Shown here in pieces: positions 36,999 to 50,342 of a stretch of 64,000 bases of DNA (positions are counted from its first letter, which is position 1; each line of letters begins with the position of its first letter). Made by a program: the position numbers and the translations under genes. The stretch lies in NCBI GenBank assembly GCA_013398295.1, contig VZSF01010486.1:227272-291271 (forward strand). The letters run 5' to 3'. The DNA is from Chionis minor (lineage: Eukaryota; Chordata; Aves; Charadriiformes; Chionididae). Under the pieces are notes generated by a model. The model made no database searches, had not been told where the DNA came from, and was given only the letters and a program-made list of their open reading frames with translations.

Positions 36999-37057
36999 CT
37001 GGAGTGAAATCCTGGCCTGCTTGAAGTCATTGGCAGACCTCCATCAGCTTCAATAGG
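36999..37057. repeat. Ancient dispersed repeat-like motif
   Basis: GGAGTGAAATCCTGGCCTGC is followed by TTGAAGTCATTGGCAGACC and then by the near-complement CATCAGCTTCAATAGG. This GAAGTCAATGG...CTTCAATGG architecture is familiar to me from old repeats scattered in reptile and bird genomes. Weaker relatives occur near 790, 28803, 32592, 56171 and 63918. The family is not assigned. Confidence 0.45.
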
Positions 37058-40000
37058 TCAAGAATTAAATGCTGAGGGTCTTCTGGGTGAATGCATCTAA
37101 TTTAACAAGCCGTGTGGCACAGGGGCTTAGCTCCATTGCTTGCACAGTTAGGTAGCTCCAAATCTTCTGCTCCTACTTAAATGAGATGCAACATTCTTAA
37201 TTGATTTAATTTATTTTTAAATTATAAAGAGAGGGGAAAGAGGAAGGGAAGCACTGGAATTCAGCTCTCCTGTTCAGGGACAACATGAACAGCTTCTCGG
37301 ATTTTGCATTACTTACCTCCAGGGTAGAGGGACTGCTTACCACCACAGCCCAGTCTCCTTTTGCTCTTTTCTGTAAGTACCCACCCAGGCTGCATCCTCA
37401 TGCCTTTAGTTCCCATGGACTGAGCTTCTTGGCACTAATAAAACAACAGCAGTGAGCTGGTACTTGGCCTTTGATTCATTGTATGTAGCCTTAATGGTCG
37501 TCTTGGTAGAGTCTCAAGGTTTATTAAAAATAAAGGGTCAGTATGCCACTATTGGATATAGAAGGTTGAGTCTAGTCCTCTTAAATTAAGTTTCTAAATA
37601 GGATCTGGCCTTTTCCCTCTCTTTCCAAGCAGGAAAAAAGGGGAAAGCTGTGAATATTTTTGTCTTCCCAAGAGCGTTAATAGGGGAGAAGCTGAAATGT
37701 AATTTATTTATATTCAGCAAAAATAGCTTTTTATGCAAAAAACCTGGCTTTTTATTGCCCATATCTAAAGGACTGACAAAATGGTGATGTAAAATGAAAG
37801 CTCCTGCCTCGCACATTTTTAGTACTACAACTGACTTCCTCACTAGCAGGATTTGGGGGTTTCTCTGCCTGAGAACAGACTTCCAGTGGGTTGAGCCAGT
37901 CTTGACTAGCAGTTTCATGGTCCTTTGAGGGCCTGTTGAGATAGATGGGTCGTGCTGCTCAGTCCTGTGACACGGTCCCATCATGAAGGCAGATCTTTGC
38001 GACATTCTACCTCCCCATCACCCAAAGCGGTGAGGGGTCTCTGGGGTCTAGCAGGACTGTGGGAGATGGGCTGTGTTGTGACACAGCTCTCCAGTATCAC
38101 AACTGGTGATACTGGTCTCCTCCACTTTCCCCAACGCAAAAAGAACGCTGAGCAGGGAGCTGCCCTTTCCCTTTTGCTGGCATGTCTATCAAGAAATGTG
38201 TAGGTAAATGTCTGTGCCCAGGGGCTTTCTTACACAACTCAGTTACTGTTTGCCTCCTCCGAGTGCAGGGCAAGCATTTATTACCCAAGGCTCCTGCATC
38301 TTTGACAGGAAGAATAGTTTACATAAGTAAGGAAGCACGTGAGCCTGGTTCAAGCCCGCACCTGAGGAACTCTGCTGCTGGTTAACCTTGCATGTGCTCT
38401 GTGCTAAATCAAGTATTTAATCTGAAAATTTTATAGGCTATACTCACACAAACTAATGTGAAGAATTTAATGGCAAATAACACAGTCAGTGAAGACCTAC
38501 TTAAAATAATTTATTATTGCTTTTTTTAAAAAAAAAAAACCAAACAGCTGTTGAGATTGTACTGGGGACTCCTCTTGAACCGGTCTCCTTAGAGGGTAAT
38601 GGTGACTTCTTCCCCTTTGCCCAGCAACAGCACTGAAGGATGGAAAGGTGAAAGTATCCTTGAAGTGTAGTGCAGAATATCTGTTTAGTAGATAATTGCT
38701 GCATTTGGAGAGGGTACAGAATTAATGGTATGGTGTCGTTCTGGAAAAATAATTGCACATATTAGAGAAACAGTGCTAATAGCTCAGAATGCCTCTGCAA
38801 ATGCAGAAGTTTGCATAATTACACAAATTTGGTAAGTGTAAAAGCCATGTAAAAGTAATGATTTCTGATGGCAGTATGCAAAATGGCAAGTCTTTCAGTT
38901 CATAAAGAATTTGTTTATGCAAACTCTGGACTTTAGAGAACTCTAAGGACTTGCTCCCTTTGCTTTTAAGTGTTTTACTTGGTGCTCTGGACCCAGACGG
39001 TTTTTGCCTGCAGTTATCAGTTCATGTCTTCAAGCAGAATGACTGGCTTTTGCCCACACCTCATATCATATAGTGAAAATCAGAGTGGTCTCCAGCACAG
39101 GTTGAAGACGTCTTAAGATGGAGGATTGGTCAGGAAGATGGGTAGCTCCTTCCTTTCCGCAGGCTGATAAACAGGATTTTTTTCTTTCCATCTCCCTAAC
39201 AGAGCATCTCCCAGATCCCTTTTGGCCTTGCCTCAAACATGGCATTGTTGTATTTATGGCCATTTTTCTCCCATTATGATATCCTTTTATTACTATTGGC
39301 TTTCAAGTAACTCATGTGTGAGGCAAGGGGGAAAAGTATTTCTGTGTGTTGACTCCGTTCTGCTCTAATACCTACAAAGAGGAAGAATGGGGGTCTCTTG
39401 AGCCTTTCTGAGGCCAGTCTTAATTTTGTCATTCTTGCTCATTGCTAAAAAGGAAATGTCCTTTCCATTTTCAGCACAAAGGAAAGGACATCAGGAGCTG
39501 AGTGGTGCCAGCAGGCACCCCCCCCCGTGTTAATAGAAAGCCCAAGAGGGTATCTTTTAACCAGGATGGTGGTTGGAAACCTGCTAGGGTACATTTGAGA
39601 GTATGTAGCTTAATTCATTCAGCCTCAGAGACTGAGAAGGGGAGAGAAAAGGTCTTTCTTAGTATGTTGACTGTTAGTATCAACCATCTGGGCAAGCCGG
39701 TTTTGTTATGGAAAGCTTTCTATCATTCAAAGTACCCATTTGTTTTGAATGTCTCTGTTGAGTTCATGTATTAGAATAGCTGAGCTGCAGGAAGTGTAGT
39801 AAAGCTGTATCCCACAGATGTTCTCAGAAATAAAGAGGTGCAGTGACTCAGAGGAGGGTATGCTGATTTACCCCAAGGTGGTGTTCACATCTGGACTTTG
39901 GACTTGTACAAAGCTAAGCCCTTGGAAGCAGGCAGGCTTTAGAGGTGACTTGGTTGGCCCTTTGGGAATATGGCCAGACTGCTAGCTGGAAAGTCAATAA

Positions 40001-40698
40001 TATGATAGAATTTATGAGCATTTGGTTTGAAGCTGGAATCCGATCTGTACAGAGTGTGGAAAAGATTTCTAGTCAGCATTTCTTGCCATTCCTTCTTTTA
40101 CCCTGTTGTTGCTCCCCGTAAAGCTTGGAGCAAGCACTTGCTGGACAATATGAATGAAACAGGTTTACAGCTGCTTCCTGCATTTCACTGCTTTTATTGC
40201 TTCTGTCGAGCTGTTCCTGAGAACTAAGTATGTCTCAAATAGTAACGTGATTGACAGTAAGTAGATGGGATATTATTCTTCTCAACATCTGCTACAGTTT
40301 CAGGCAATGTCTAGCCATTGATAGGGTAAAAAGTCCTTTTGCAGAAGGACACGTCATCCTAGTCTTTCTTTCAGTGAAGAGTAATCCCTCCTGGAGCCTT
40401 ATCGAGACTGATAGATGGCTGCAACTAAAAGTCATGCTAGGGTGGACTGAAGTCTTTTGGCGCTTCGTTCTTCACAGAGGTACTACAAAGTGATGTGACA
40501 CGAAGACTTCAAGCTCTCAGCTTCAGTCATGTTCCCTTGTCAGTTCTGCCAGAATCATTTGTTTGCTCAGAAAATGAAGCAGTAATGGCATAAATTACTT
40601 AGAATAAATTCAGCGTATTTTAAAAGCAACAAAATAATAAAGTAAAGCTGACATCTTTTTTGAAAGACACATATATATCTCCCTACGAATCACAGGAT

Positions 40699-40755
40699 TT
40701 GTAAATTCTTCATGGATTGTAATCCAAAAAGATTCTTGTAAATTCTTCGTGGATT
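40699..40755. repeat. Near-identical 20-mers in direct repeat
   Basis: TTGTAAATTCTTCATGGATT at 40699-40718 recurs at 40736-40755 with one change (A to G). The start-to-start distance is 37 bp. A small local duplication. Confidence 0.8.
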
Positions 40756-42673
40756 CTCCTTCAACAACTTTTTGCCTCTTAAATAAAAATAAAAAAGGGA
40801 ACTAGGTTTTGTTAGTTTATAACTGATTGGTTTGGTCACCTTGATACTACAAAAGCCGATATGTGAAAAATGTAGATCTTAAGTATGACAAAGGCCTCTG
40901 CTTTCCCAGTTCATCTCCCTAAGGCTTGTTGATTGCTTCAGAATTTGCATCTTAGGTATGTATGCACATTAATTTTGACCACTGCAGATTATAGACTTGA
41001 TTTTACAGTGGGGTTACATACAAGGCATCCACTGAGCACATCCATGATTCTCTTAAGTTCCAAGTCCGGACAGTTTGCTCTAGCTGACTTGTGCATGGAG
41101 CTCCTCTGGGCAGTGACCCTGGTATCTGAATACTAGGTACAATTCTGGTAGAATCCGTGCCCTGCTGACAGAGCTACCCAAAAAGTGGGGATCACAATCC
41201 TCTTGGCAACATTCAGCCCACTGTGCAGGCCAGCTATTAGCTTCTGTGGCGAGTCCTCCTCTTGTACTCATTTCTCTACTTCTCTACTTCTAATCATACT
41301 TCGGTATAAACTGCCAGCATTTTTAATGTTTCTGCTTCTAAGCAGTCTAAAGCCTGTTCTGAGATCTAGCTCAGGGACTGCGTCTGAGTAGCCAGACACT
41401 GCTCGTGGAGGTTTGCAGAGAGCATGAGCTCTGTGCAATTCATTATTAAAAACTCTCAGGCTCTTTCCTTCACCGCTGGGACTGCTCCTGACAGTGAGTC
41501 TGCTCCTGACTCCCCGTGACTGAGCACTCTGGAACCCATGGGAGTCCCCCGAGGAGTTTATTCCTTGCCAGGGGGTGCAGCAGGTTGGGGTGCAGGCTTG
41601 TGCCCAGGGCGCTCTGCCTCGCAGGGGATGCCAGCTGCTGCCAGTACCCTTCACATGTCTGTAAATAGCCCTCGTTTTCCTTCGTCATCCTCTCCATAAT
41701 TAATTTCCCCTCAGCCCTTTGTACACCAGGACAAGGTAAAGAGGACTCTACCTTAGGACTCTATCTTTCTGATTTGTGATAAAAGTGTTTCTAAGAATAT
41801 CTTGGAGAGATCCCTGTTGGCTTCTTTTCCTACCACATAAAATCCAGAAATCATATTTGCCTTACCCCTGTTTGTTTTGCTTTCTGCTATGAATTTGTGT
41901 CTTCTTCAGCACTCTTTCATAGGATTACCTGTGGAGCAAGAGGAAATGATCAAAGGATCGGAACAATTAGTGTATGAAAGAACATTAAAATACGTATAAA
42001 GTACTTTGATTTAATGATGAGTAATGTGGAGATGGGTTTGTAACAGTCTACATATTTATGAAAGAAGTAAACATGAGGAAAACAAGAAAATATGTGTCAT
42101 AACAAGTCGGAGTTTAATTTATGTTCAAGGAAAGACATTTTAAATGGAATAATGTATGCTGAATATCACGCAAAGCTTCCTGCCTGTAACATCTCTTCAG
42201 CTATGGAATAGTTCCCAGGGGATGCAGCTAAATCCCTTTGCCATTATATGAAAATTTTCAGCTGACCTAGAGGAAACACTAAAATATTGATTTAGGAGGA
42301 CAGTCTTGCATCAGTAAAGAGGTGGTCTGAATGATCTAATGTTTGGGGTTGTTTTCCATCACTAATTCCCATGGTGTTTGAATTTGGCAATATCTGTGGA
42401 GGGTAAACAATCTCAGAGATGTAGTTTCTAGGTTTTGTGCTGTGCAGTGAGGATAAACAGCAACTGCTGCAATGAACTGCTTCATGAGGCTATGATGATA
42501 CTGCATATAATTGCTTTGCAGACTATATTATATTTTAGCTTGATGCTGCTTAGGGGGGGAAAAAAAGTTTCTTATTTTCTTTTTGCGCCAGCAGTGCTTT
42601 AATGGAGAAGTGCTAATGTTGTTGTAGCAGAAGTGGTGTCTGTGTGGTGTGGCTGATACGGGTCCAGAAAAAA

Positions 42674-43009
42674 GGCCCTGTATCGATACAGGCTGGGGGA
42701 TGAAGGGACTGAGAGCAGCCCTGTGGACAAGGACTTGGGGGCATTGATGGATGAGGAGCTCAACGTGAGCTGGCAATGTGCGCTCGCAGCCCAGAAAGCC
42801 AACTGCATCCTGGGCTGCATCAAAAGCAGCGTGGCCAGCAGGGCGAGGGAGGGGGTTCCGCTCCTCTGCTCTGCTCTCGTGAGACCCCACCTGGAATACT
42901 GCTCCAGCTCTGGAGCCCCCAACATAAGAAGGACATGGATCTGTTGGAGCGAGTCCAGAGGAGAGGACCTTCAAAAGTCCCTTCCAACCCAAACAATTCT
43001 ATGATTCTA
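42674..43009 (+). mobile_element. CR1 LINE fragment with a large internal deletion
   Basis: The frame from 42723 encodes a well-preserved CR1 RT segment (KDLGALMDEELN, QCALAAQKANCILGCIKSSV, LLCSALVRPHLEYC, then RRTWICWSES after a frame slip). At about 42963-42968, just after the codons for the ERVQRR motif, the sequence jumps straight to the extreme 3' UTR (GACCTTCAAAAGTCCCTTCC) and the tail ATTCTATGATTCTA. Compared with the copy at 4.0-4.5 kb, roughly 400 bp covering the RT C-terminus and most of the 3' UTR are missing. It is 5'-truncated and inactive. Confidence 0.92.
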
Positions 43010-43104
43010 AAACAGTCTGTTCAGACTACCTATAGCAAAAGTTATTCCTTAGTCTTTCCACAGTATTTAGAAATTTCACAGGACAACACAAGCAGTAATT
43101 GATT
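43010..43104. other. Short spacer between CR1 and MIR-like pieces
   Basis: Nothing recognised. Confidence 0.5.
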
Positions 43105-43215
43105 CTCGAGCAGCCCTCTAAGGCGGGCAAGCATCAGCATCCTCATTTTACAGGCTAGGCTCCTCAGAAAGACCTTAAATCTCTCCCAGAATCAGAGGTA
43201 TCATTTGAACCTCCA
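43105..43215 (-). repeat. MIR-like SINE, antisense
   Basis: CATCCTCATTTTACAGGCTAG, then AGAAAGACCTTAAATCTCTC and ATCATTTGAACCTCC, follow the reverse complement of the MIR core in order: CATTTTACAGATGAGGAAAC, then GAGGTTAAGTAACTTGCC, then ATTCGAACCCAGG. It is diverged, as expected for a repeat of amniote age. Confidence 0.6.
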
Positions 43216-46200
43216 CTGCTGTATGCGCTGGAGTAACTCAGCACCTTTCAGAACCAGCTTAACTGTGTCTGCAAGTGGGTTTAGATGCCTGGCATTAGTC
43301 TCCCAGATTACAAAACTGTATCTTTACACACCAGCCCAAAGGAATTGATGGCAAAGTCAGAATTATAATGTAAAGTGCTAGCCTTTTCCTCTACTCCAAC
43401 TTTTATGCCTGTCTGCTTTTAAGCAGGCAACCCCCGTTCTAGTGATAGCAGTTTTTTCAAAGGTTTTTCAGCAGCATCTGCCTGTCTGACAGTCTGGCTG
43501 AAGCTCTACCCAGCTGAGTATGCATTGGGCAGATGAGGGAGATGGACCCAGCCTGCAGGTCCGTGGGCTGTGATGCTTCCCAAGGTCAAACCACTTCCAT
43601 CCTCCATGGCCTCGCTGGTACCCACACCAGTGCGGAGCTCCTGGAACCTCATCACACAGCTGGGAGCTGGCATGGCAGCTCCCAAAAGCTCAATTAAGTG
43701 TGTTCCTCCCCAGAGGTCCAGCACTGAGAATAATCTGGGGTAGCATTTCATCTGATGGGACTTGTCCCATAATGGAAGCAGAGAGACACAATACCTGCGC
43801 AAGGCTTTTGGAAATTAATCATGCTTTGTATTACCAAAATACATATACCATTCAAGATAACACACTAGTATGGAATTTGCTGTGTAGATGTCAGTTGTGA
43901 GTTGGGAACTGTGAGATTCAAAGGAAGAACTTTTTCCAAAGAAATGGATCTCTTACAGTACTAAATACAAATAATTATACTTTGAATTTTACATGCACAG
44001 TAAAAGATGACGATATGGCAGATTTATGTATTACAGTCACACAGAATATATGAATGCATAATTATGTGGATAGTAAGTGATAAGAAAAGAAATGTAAAAA
44101 AAATATAGACTTTGTTAAAATCAAAAGAGAAAGAGAACAGTAGCAGGCATGTAACCTAATCAGGGAGAAAATCCTCCCTGACTTACCTCAGTTCAGAGGT
44201 ATACATTAAGATTCAGGAGAGGTTTCAGGCCATCTGCTAATGTAAAGCAGGTTCAGTGCCAAGGAACACCATCTTGGTATGGAACCAATCTGCCTTTTAT
44301 TATCCTATAACTTGTATGAAGTTAGCTTAATTTCTCTAAGGCAACTAAATATGGTATTATTAAATTATCTTAATACAAGCATGGTAAACAAATATCCATA
44401 TTGCTAATATGAAGTTGTTTTACTCTCTATAATGTAATGAATATATTTGTTCACTGATTTGGAACTCAGCTGGCTTTCTGATTTCTGCCCATAGAAGGCT
44501 CCAGGCCACTTCTTTTGAATGTCTTTACTTCTAATGTTTTGTGGAAATTTTTATTTTCTATTAGCATAACTAAACAGAAGAGATGAAGCCTACAGTTATT
44601 ATTTCCCTGTGCTAAGCTCCTTCATGTATTGTTACATTATTCCAGCGATCTTATTATTGTTCCTTGTATTATCTTTTGCTAAGTAATGCATATAGGACTA
44701 CGGAAAGATTTAAGATTAAATGATAGGACTGCACTTAAGCTCAGGCTTTCTGCCATTCTTCAGCATTACTTGGGATTTAGGTCAGTCATCCAAGGATTCA
44801 TCTCCTAACTAGCAGATAGGTTTTCTCGGAATCATTAAGTCTCACAGGTCTCTTCTTCCCACATCTCTGAAGTGGTTCATGAGAGGCTCTTTCATTTATA
44901 AGCTCCTGGCATGCTCAGATAACTTTCTTACATGGCTCGACAGAGTATCAAAGTCCGTTATTTACTTACCAGCTGTAATCCCTCCTCTGGCCTCCCTGCA
45001 GTGGCATACAGCTGAAGCACCAGCCTGTCTGGGACTCAGCCGAACCCTGGCTGAGGGATGCTTCATGCAAAAGAGCTTTTCATAAAGGGCAAAATCCCCT
45101 TATTTGCAAACCCATTGCTAGGGGCAAAAATTCCTCTTATCTTCACGAACTCATTACAGGGGAAAAATAGAAAAAAGGCAAAGAAATCCCATGCTCAAAA
45201 ACAAAATAGCGGTTTGATATAGATATGGAGCTCCTGGAATCAAATGTAATTCAAAGGAATTCAGAAGCAGATTTCCTAAACCTTTGTATTCTGTTTTTGA
45301 CTGTACAAATATATATACTTACCTCTACACACAGACATGTGAACTCCATATATGCCATAGTCCCATTAAGCATAGTTGTGGGTGTGTGGATGTACAGTAG
45401 TCCTTCTCAGGGAGGAGAGCTGTATTGCTTCACCAAAAGGTGTTTAGAGAGAACTTTGAACACTGTGGCGGTAAAGCCATTCCAGCAGTACAAACTTGGG
45501 GAAGATGAACCTCTCTTAACTTAAATGAACTCTGTGTAGGTTGAAAAACCTCTTTTCAACACTGCCAAATCTTTGAAGTGGAAATCTGCGCGTTGTGAGG
45601 GAATGATTGAAGTGTGAAAACCATCTGCCCATGAGAAGCCTATAAAGGATACCCACCTGCACCGATCAGTGCGGCTGTAAAATATGAGCTATTGCTGTAT
45701 GATGGTCTTTCCACTGCATATTTCTCCAGCACCAATGTCAGTCTACGGCTAATGCCGTAGCAGTTCGGAGTTGCCTATCAAATGCAATGTCACACAACCA
45801 GCCTGACAATGGAAAGGGACACAGGACAGGGAACTCGGGCAGCCAGCTTTGCTGGTGGGCTGACACAGGGTAAGAGGATAAAGAGCTTCATAACGCAGGG
45901 ATGCAAAGGAAAGTCTTGCAATGAGCACGGATCAGATAGCCAAGTGGTGGTGTTTGGGTTACATGAGCATGGCAAAATTCATGCGGAACTTAACTGGAAA
46001 GAGAAATTGACCCAGGCAAAGGTTTCCTCTGTTTTTTGATTAAGACAGAGAAACCCCCTTGTTCTGATTTTGCAAAACTTCTTGCAATAGAGTTGTGTCC
46101 CTGCAATCCCTTTGGTTACGGGACCAGCACCTTCCTATTCCCATCTCCATGGGCATAAGGCACTTGCAAGAGTCCCATTCCAAAGCATCAAGACTGTGTT

Positions 46201-49200
46201 TGAGACCAAAGGCTACATTTCCCAGGGGATATGCATGCCCAGGCTTGTGACTGGAGTTTGTCTTTATCAGCTGTTCTCCATGGCAGCCACAAGCCAGATT
46301 TCAGATAAGTCTAATCAAGGTGAAAGGATAATGCCAGGCTGCTCGGGTTATGTGGTGCCTGAGCAGACAGTAAAATAGCACTTGGGTAAAGGTGGTATTA
46401 AGCACTTGTGGTAGATATATATTTTTTTCTGCAGGGAGAAAATAGGCCTTTATTTTTTTTAATTTTTTCAAAAATTTTTTTTTACAGTACTCTCGTGCTT
46501 CAACTGTTACCATAAAGCAACCACTGCGTATATATAAAGTGAAAGGCACACTCTGATGTCTGTTCAGAGAATTTGACAATGTTGTTTGAATGTCCTATAA
46601 CTTGTGAATTGTGAATGTTCTATAAATATTTTAAAACTCCTGCTCCAGCTACAGTCTCACTGAAATCCATAGTGAGGCTTCATTTTTCTGACAGCCGCCT
46701 TCGGAGTTGCAGTTTTGTCTGGTCTTGCTGTTGCAAAACTTAATCAAGAAAAACAGGTCATAGCTGGTTTGAGCCTATTCTCGTATTTGGTTTAAGCTCG
46801 TATTGCAGTCATTGCCACCTTCTTGCATAGCCTTGTAAACTCAGACCATTCTCCCAGACCAATGGGCTCTATATCTGTAAGACATTGTCAGGGATTTGTT
46901 GCACCAAACATTTATTCTGAGGCTGCAGGGAGTGGCTACCTGGAGGTTACAGCCCTCTGATAAAAACGGTTCCTCTTCTACCCCCTTTCTTTCTCTTGGG
47001 ATACGTTGCGTGCAATGTCCTCCACTCCGCAAACCTAGAGGCTCCATGAGAAGTGGGTGAGGACAGTCCCATAGACAAGGCACGACTGCAGAGCCAGGCC
47101 CAGTTCCCTCCTTAGTCACAGACTCTTTGACAAGTATTCGCTCTACCTTGCAGATTGATTATTGCTATTTTTTGAGAAAATGATTATAATAACATCTCCA
47201 CACTGTGCAAGCATGCTGGGAAGATAATATCCACTGAGGAGGAAGAAGTGTTCAGACACAGCAGTGATTAGGATTGGATTTGTGCATAGATCAATGACAG
47301 TGAAACACCCTTGAATAATCTCTGCCTCAAAGCAAAATTTGACTTGCCTAATGATCTCATTTTGTCTTGTTGGGTGACTACAAGGTTGTGATAATCTCAA
47401 GGGATCCTGTAATTCTTCTGCTGAATGACTATGTGCAGTAGGGCTACTTTTTCTACACAAACATGAAGGAAATTAGAGTTTCAGGGCTTGGTGGCTGGAG
47501 GAATTTCCAGAACAGTTTGGGGTACAAAAGGAATACAGCATCTGCCCCACTCTTATTTCCATGAGAATCACTGGCAGAGAGGTATAAATTAACTCCAGCC
47601 TATACGTAGCAAGTCAATAATAGGATTGACAGAAAGAAGTGATGCTTTTAAACAAACATATGCTCTAGGATTCAGCATAACTTTCTGGTTGGTTTACATA
47701 TGATATTCATATCTACCAGTACCTACCAATTATCTATAAATACTCACTAGAAAGCTCCTAGACTGACCAAGGATCTAAAAATACTTTTTACTATTAACCG
47801 ATATCCTGTAATATCTGCATGGCTTTCACTTTTGCAGACCTAGAGTCTTCCACCATCTCCCAAATCCTGCACTTTTCAAAAAAGCAAAAACGCTCGGTGA
47901 CAATTGCACTGAAATATTTCAGACAGTCACTCCAGTTGTGTCTTGTTTTCTGCACTTTATAATAAGTACCAAGCAATTACTTTGTGGTTATGTAATTTGT
48001 GAAATTGATCTGCTAACGAAAAGTCTGATTCACTGACAAAGAAAAAGTAAATGCAAGAGAAATGTCTTCTGTAAAGGTTAAGTGCATATTTTATTTGCAA
48101 CAGAGGATTACAGATCTTCCCAGCAAAGTTTTGTGTACCTGAGCAGTCTTGTGAAAATGAAGTTTCTTTATATAAAAGCTGTAGTTCTGTAGGTAGTGAA
48201 TTTTCTGAACCCTGACTGCTGTGGATGGTCTCTGGGGTAGATTCTCCAGTGCCTGCTAACATGATTGTGTTCATCCCCTATCACTTTGTTCCACACGGAT
48301 GTTAACTCTCATCTGTCTTCCCTATCGGGTTGCCCATTTTCATAAAACTTCTGAGACCTTTTCTTAAACTTTACATCTTTGTGAAATTTCCTTGGGTAGA
48401 CACAAGTCCAAAAGCAAGCAGTGCAGACACACATACAGAATAGTCTCATCGGATTCGTTTCCTTAGAAAAACAGGTCTAAAAAATCTGATTAAAAGGAAG
48501 CGGCCAGTGAGGAGTTCTGTGAATCCTTTTTCCAGTGGTTTTGAGGACACGATGATGCTCTGCAGGGTCTCAGCAGAGTTGGTATCCACAGTCAGAAGCA
48601 AGAGCAGTGAGAGGGGATTTAGGTAACAATTCCTAAACTGTTCAGGATCGTCTGAGGCAGATTCTCTGTGAGGAGAGCGGGAGATATGGCAAAGAAAAAA
48701 GTCGAGCAAGGCTTGTCTGAGCAGACAGCAACTACGGTGTGAGGTAAAGCTGGAGATGGCACACGGTGTTTGCCCTCTCGCTCTGCGCTTTCTGCTCTCC
48801 GAGGGTCACATGAAGAGAGGACATCCAAAGCTCTTCTTCCCTGTACTTTGTTTTTCAGGCTTTCCTGGTAACAGAGCGGCTTCCCTAATTATGCATCTGT
48901 TGCCTCTGAGGGCTGATGGGGCAGCATTTGTTCATGTTGTGCTCCACACAGTAAAGCGCAGCGAAATTAGATCCTGAAAAGGACCCAGGCTTGATTGTTG
49001 CATGCAGTGACTCTTGCTGGGATATTTAGCGTGAAAATCATTTGTGTAACTTCTGCATGCGGTGTCTTAGTCTTGCAGTTTGCTACGCCCCTTCTAGCAC
49101 CAATGCCCCTCCCAAAAGACCACAGGATGGAAGAGGAGGCATAAACCTCTAATCTTTGCAGTCAGAAGAAAACATGCTCCGTATCATGTGAAATTCAACT

Positions 49201-50314
49201 AAATAGAGATGTGGGTGCCGCTTTAAGCAGCTTTCAGCATGTAAGCCAACCTGTAAAACAATGGCACTAAATTAAGCAGCATGCAACCTTTCCTACAGCA
49301 AGATGAAATGATGTTTAAGCACTCTGCCAGTTAATAGGTGATTAGTGTATGCTTTCGCTCATTACACCATCAAGAAACTTGCTCTCAGTCAAATAACAAG
49401 CAATGAGAAATGCTTTAATTGTTCCTAAGTTATTTTGCGGTAATTAGTCAGCTGCAATCCTAAAGAAGAGAATAAGTTGAGGATAATGGCAATATTTCCT
49501 GAAGAAATATTTGTACCAAACAGTGTTTACCTAAAAGCAAGGTAACGCTTTGCAGCCCTGTATGCATCTGGGAGGATGCGTGCCTGTACCATAGTCCTTG
49601 GTCTTTGGGGCGTAGTGTCTGAGTACTTATCAGCTGAGCACAAACGCCAAAATTCTGCCCCTTTTTACATCTTGGGTCATGCTTCACACTTTCTCCAAGA
49701 GTTAATAACTGCAAAAAAGCATAAATGAGGGAACTTTGTATATTCTTTAGACTGTGTGACCTCCATTGTAAGGTTAAATCATGTAACCACAGTTGTCCAC
49801 CCCAGTGCCCTCCGTTTACATTGATGGTTTGGTATGTCCGTCATTAGTCAGTTATTAACTGTTGCAGCACGGCTCTTGCTTGAAGGTTTCTTGGCAAAAT
49901 TTGAAACCCACAGAAACAATGCTATGAATTGTGGCTGCTGCATCTTAGTCCGTCTAATGGTAATGCAGGGATGGGTTTCAGTGTGGAAGAGAAAACCACC
50001 TCTGAAGTCGAATGCATACAGCTGATTCGGTGAATGCGTGAAACTTTTTGTGTTCATGTATTTGCAGGCTTGTACAAGCGGTTTGATGTTATTTAATTAA
50101 TAATAAAGAATCAAAAATAGGTAAAGGCACGACTCAACAAATTGTTTAGAATCAGAGCACTCCATACCTTTTTTGATAACTTTTATGTTTATGGGCATGA
50201 AGCATATAATTTCTTCTTTAGTCATATAGAATCTTCACAAAATCTTCTACGCTAATCTAATAAATGGGAGTTTACTTTATCGAGTGTTAAATACAGTGTG
50301 AGTCAAAAGTAATT
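43216..50314. other. Long unique stretch
   Basis: No gene or clear transposon is visible. An A/T low-complexity patch with T runs lies at 46449-46483. The open frames have no recognisable domain. Confidence 0.55.
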
Positions 50315-50342
50315 CTTTTTTTTTTCTTTTTTTTTTTTTTTT
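50315..50342 (+). repeat. T-rich homopolymer tract
   Basis: Twenty-eight bases, all T except two C. Probably a simple-sequence run; no retroposed copy is attached on either side. Confidence 0.85.

Larger units (their letters stand above)
35547..42673. other. Long unique stretch with small repeats
   Basis: No gene is recognised (longest frame 139 codons, 37586-38005, -). Small features: inverted repeat CAGGGGGA/TCCCCCTG at 36491-36510, a two-part degenerate motif at 36999-37057, a mixed T/A run near 38521-38540, a 9-nt C run at 39518-39526, and two near-identical 20-mers at 40699-40718 and 40736-40755. Confidence 0.55.

Noticed and set aside
42528..42992. 154-codon frame antisense to the CR1 at 42.7 kb
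   Set aside because: It is a shadow of the GC-rich CR1 coding strand, with no independent support.
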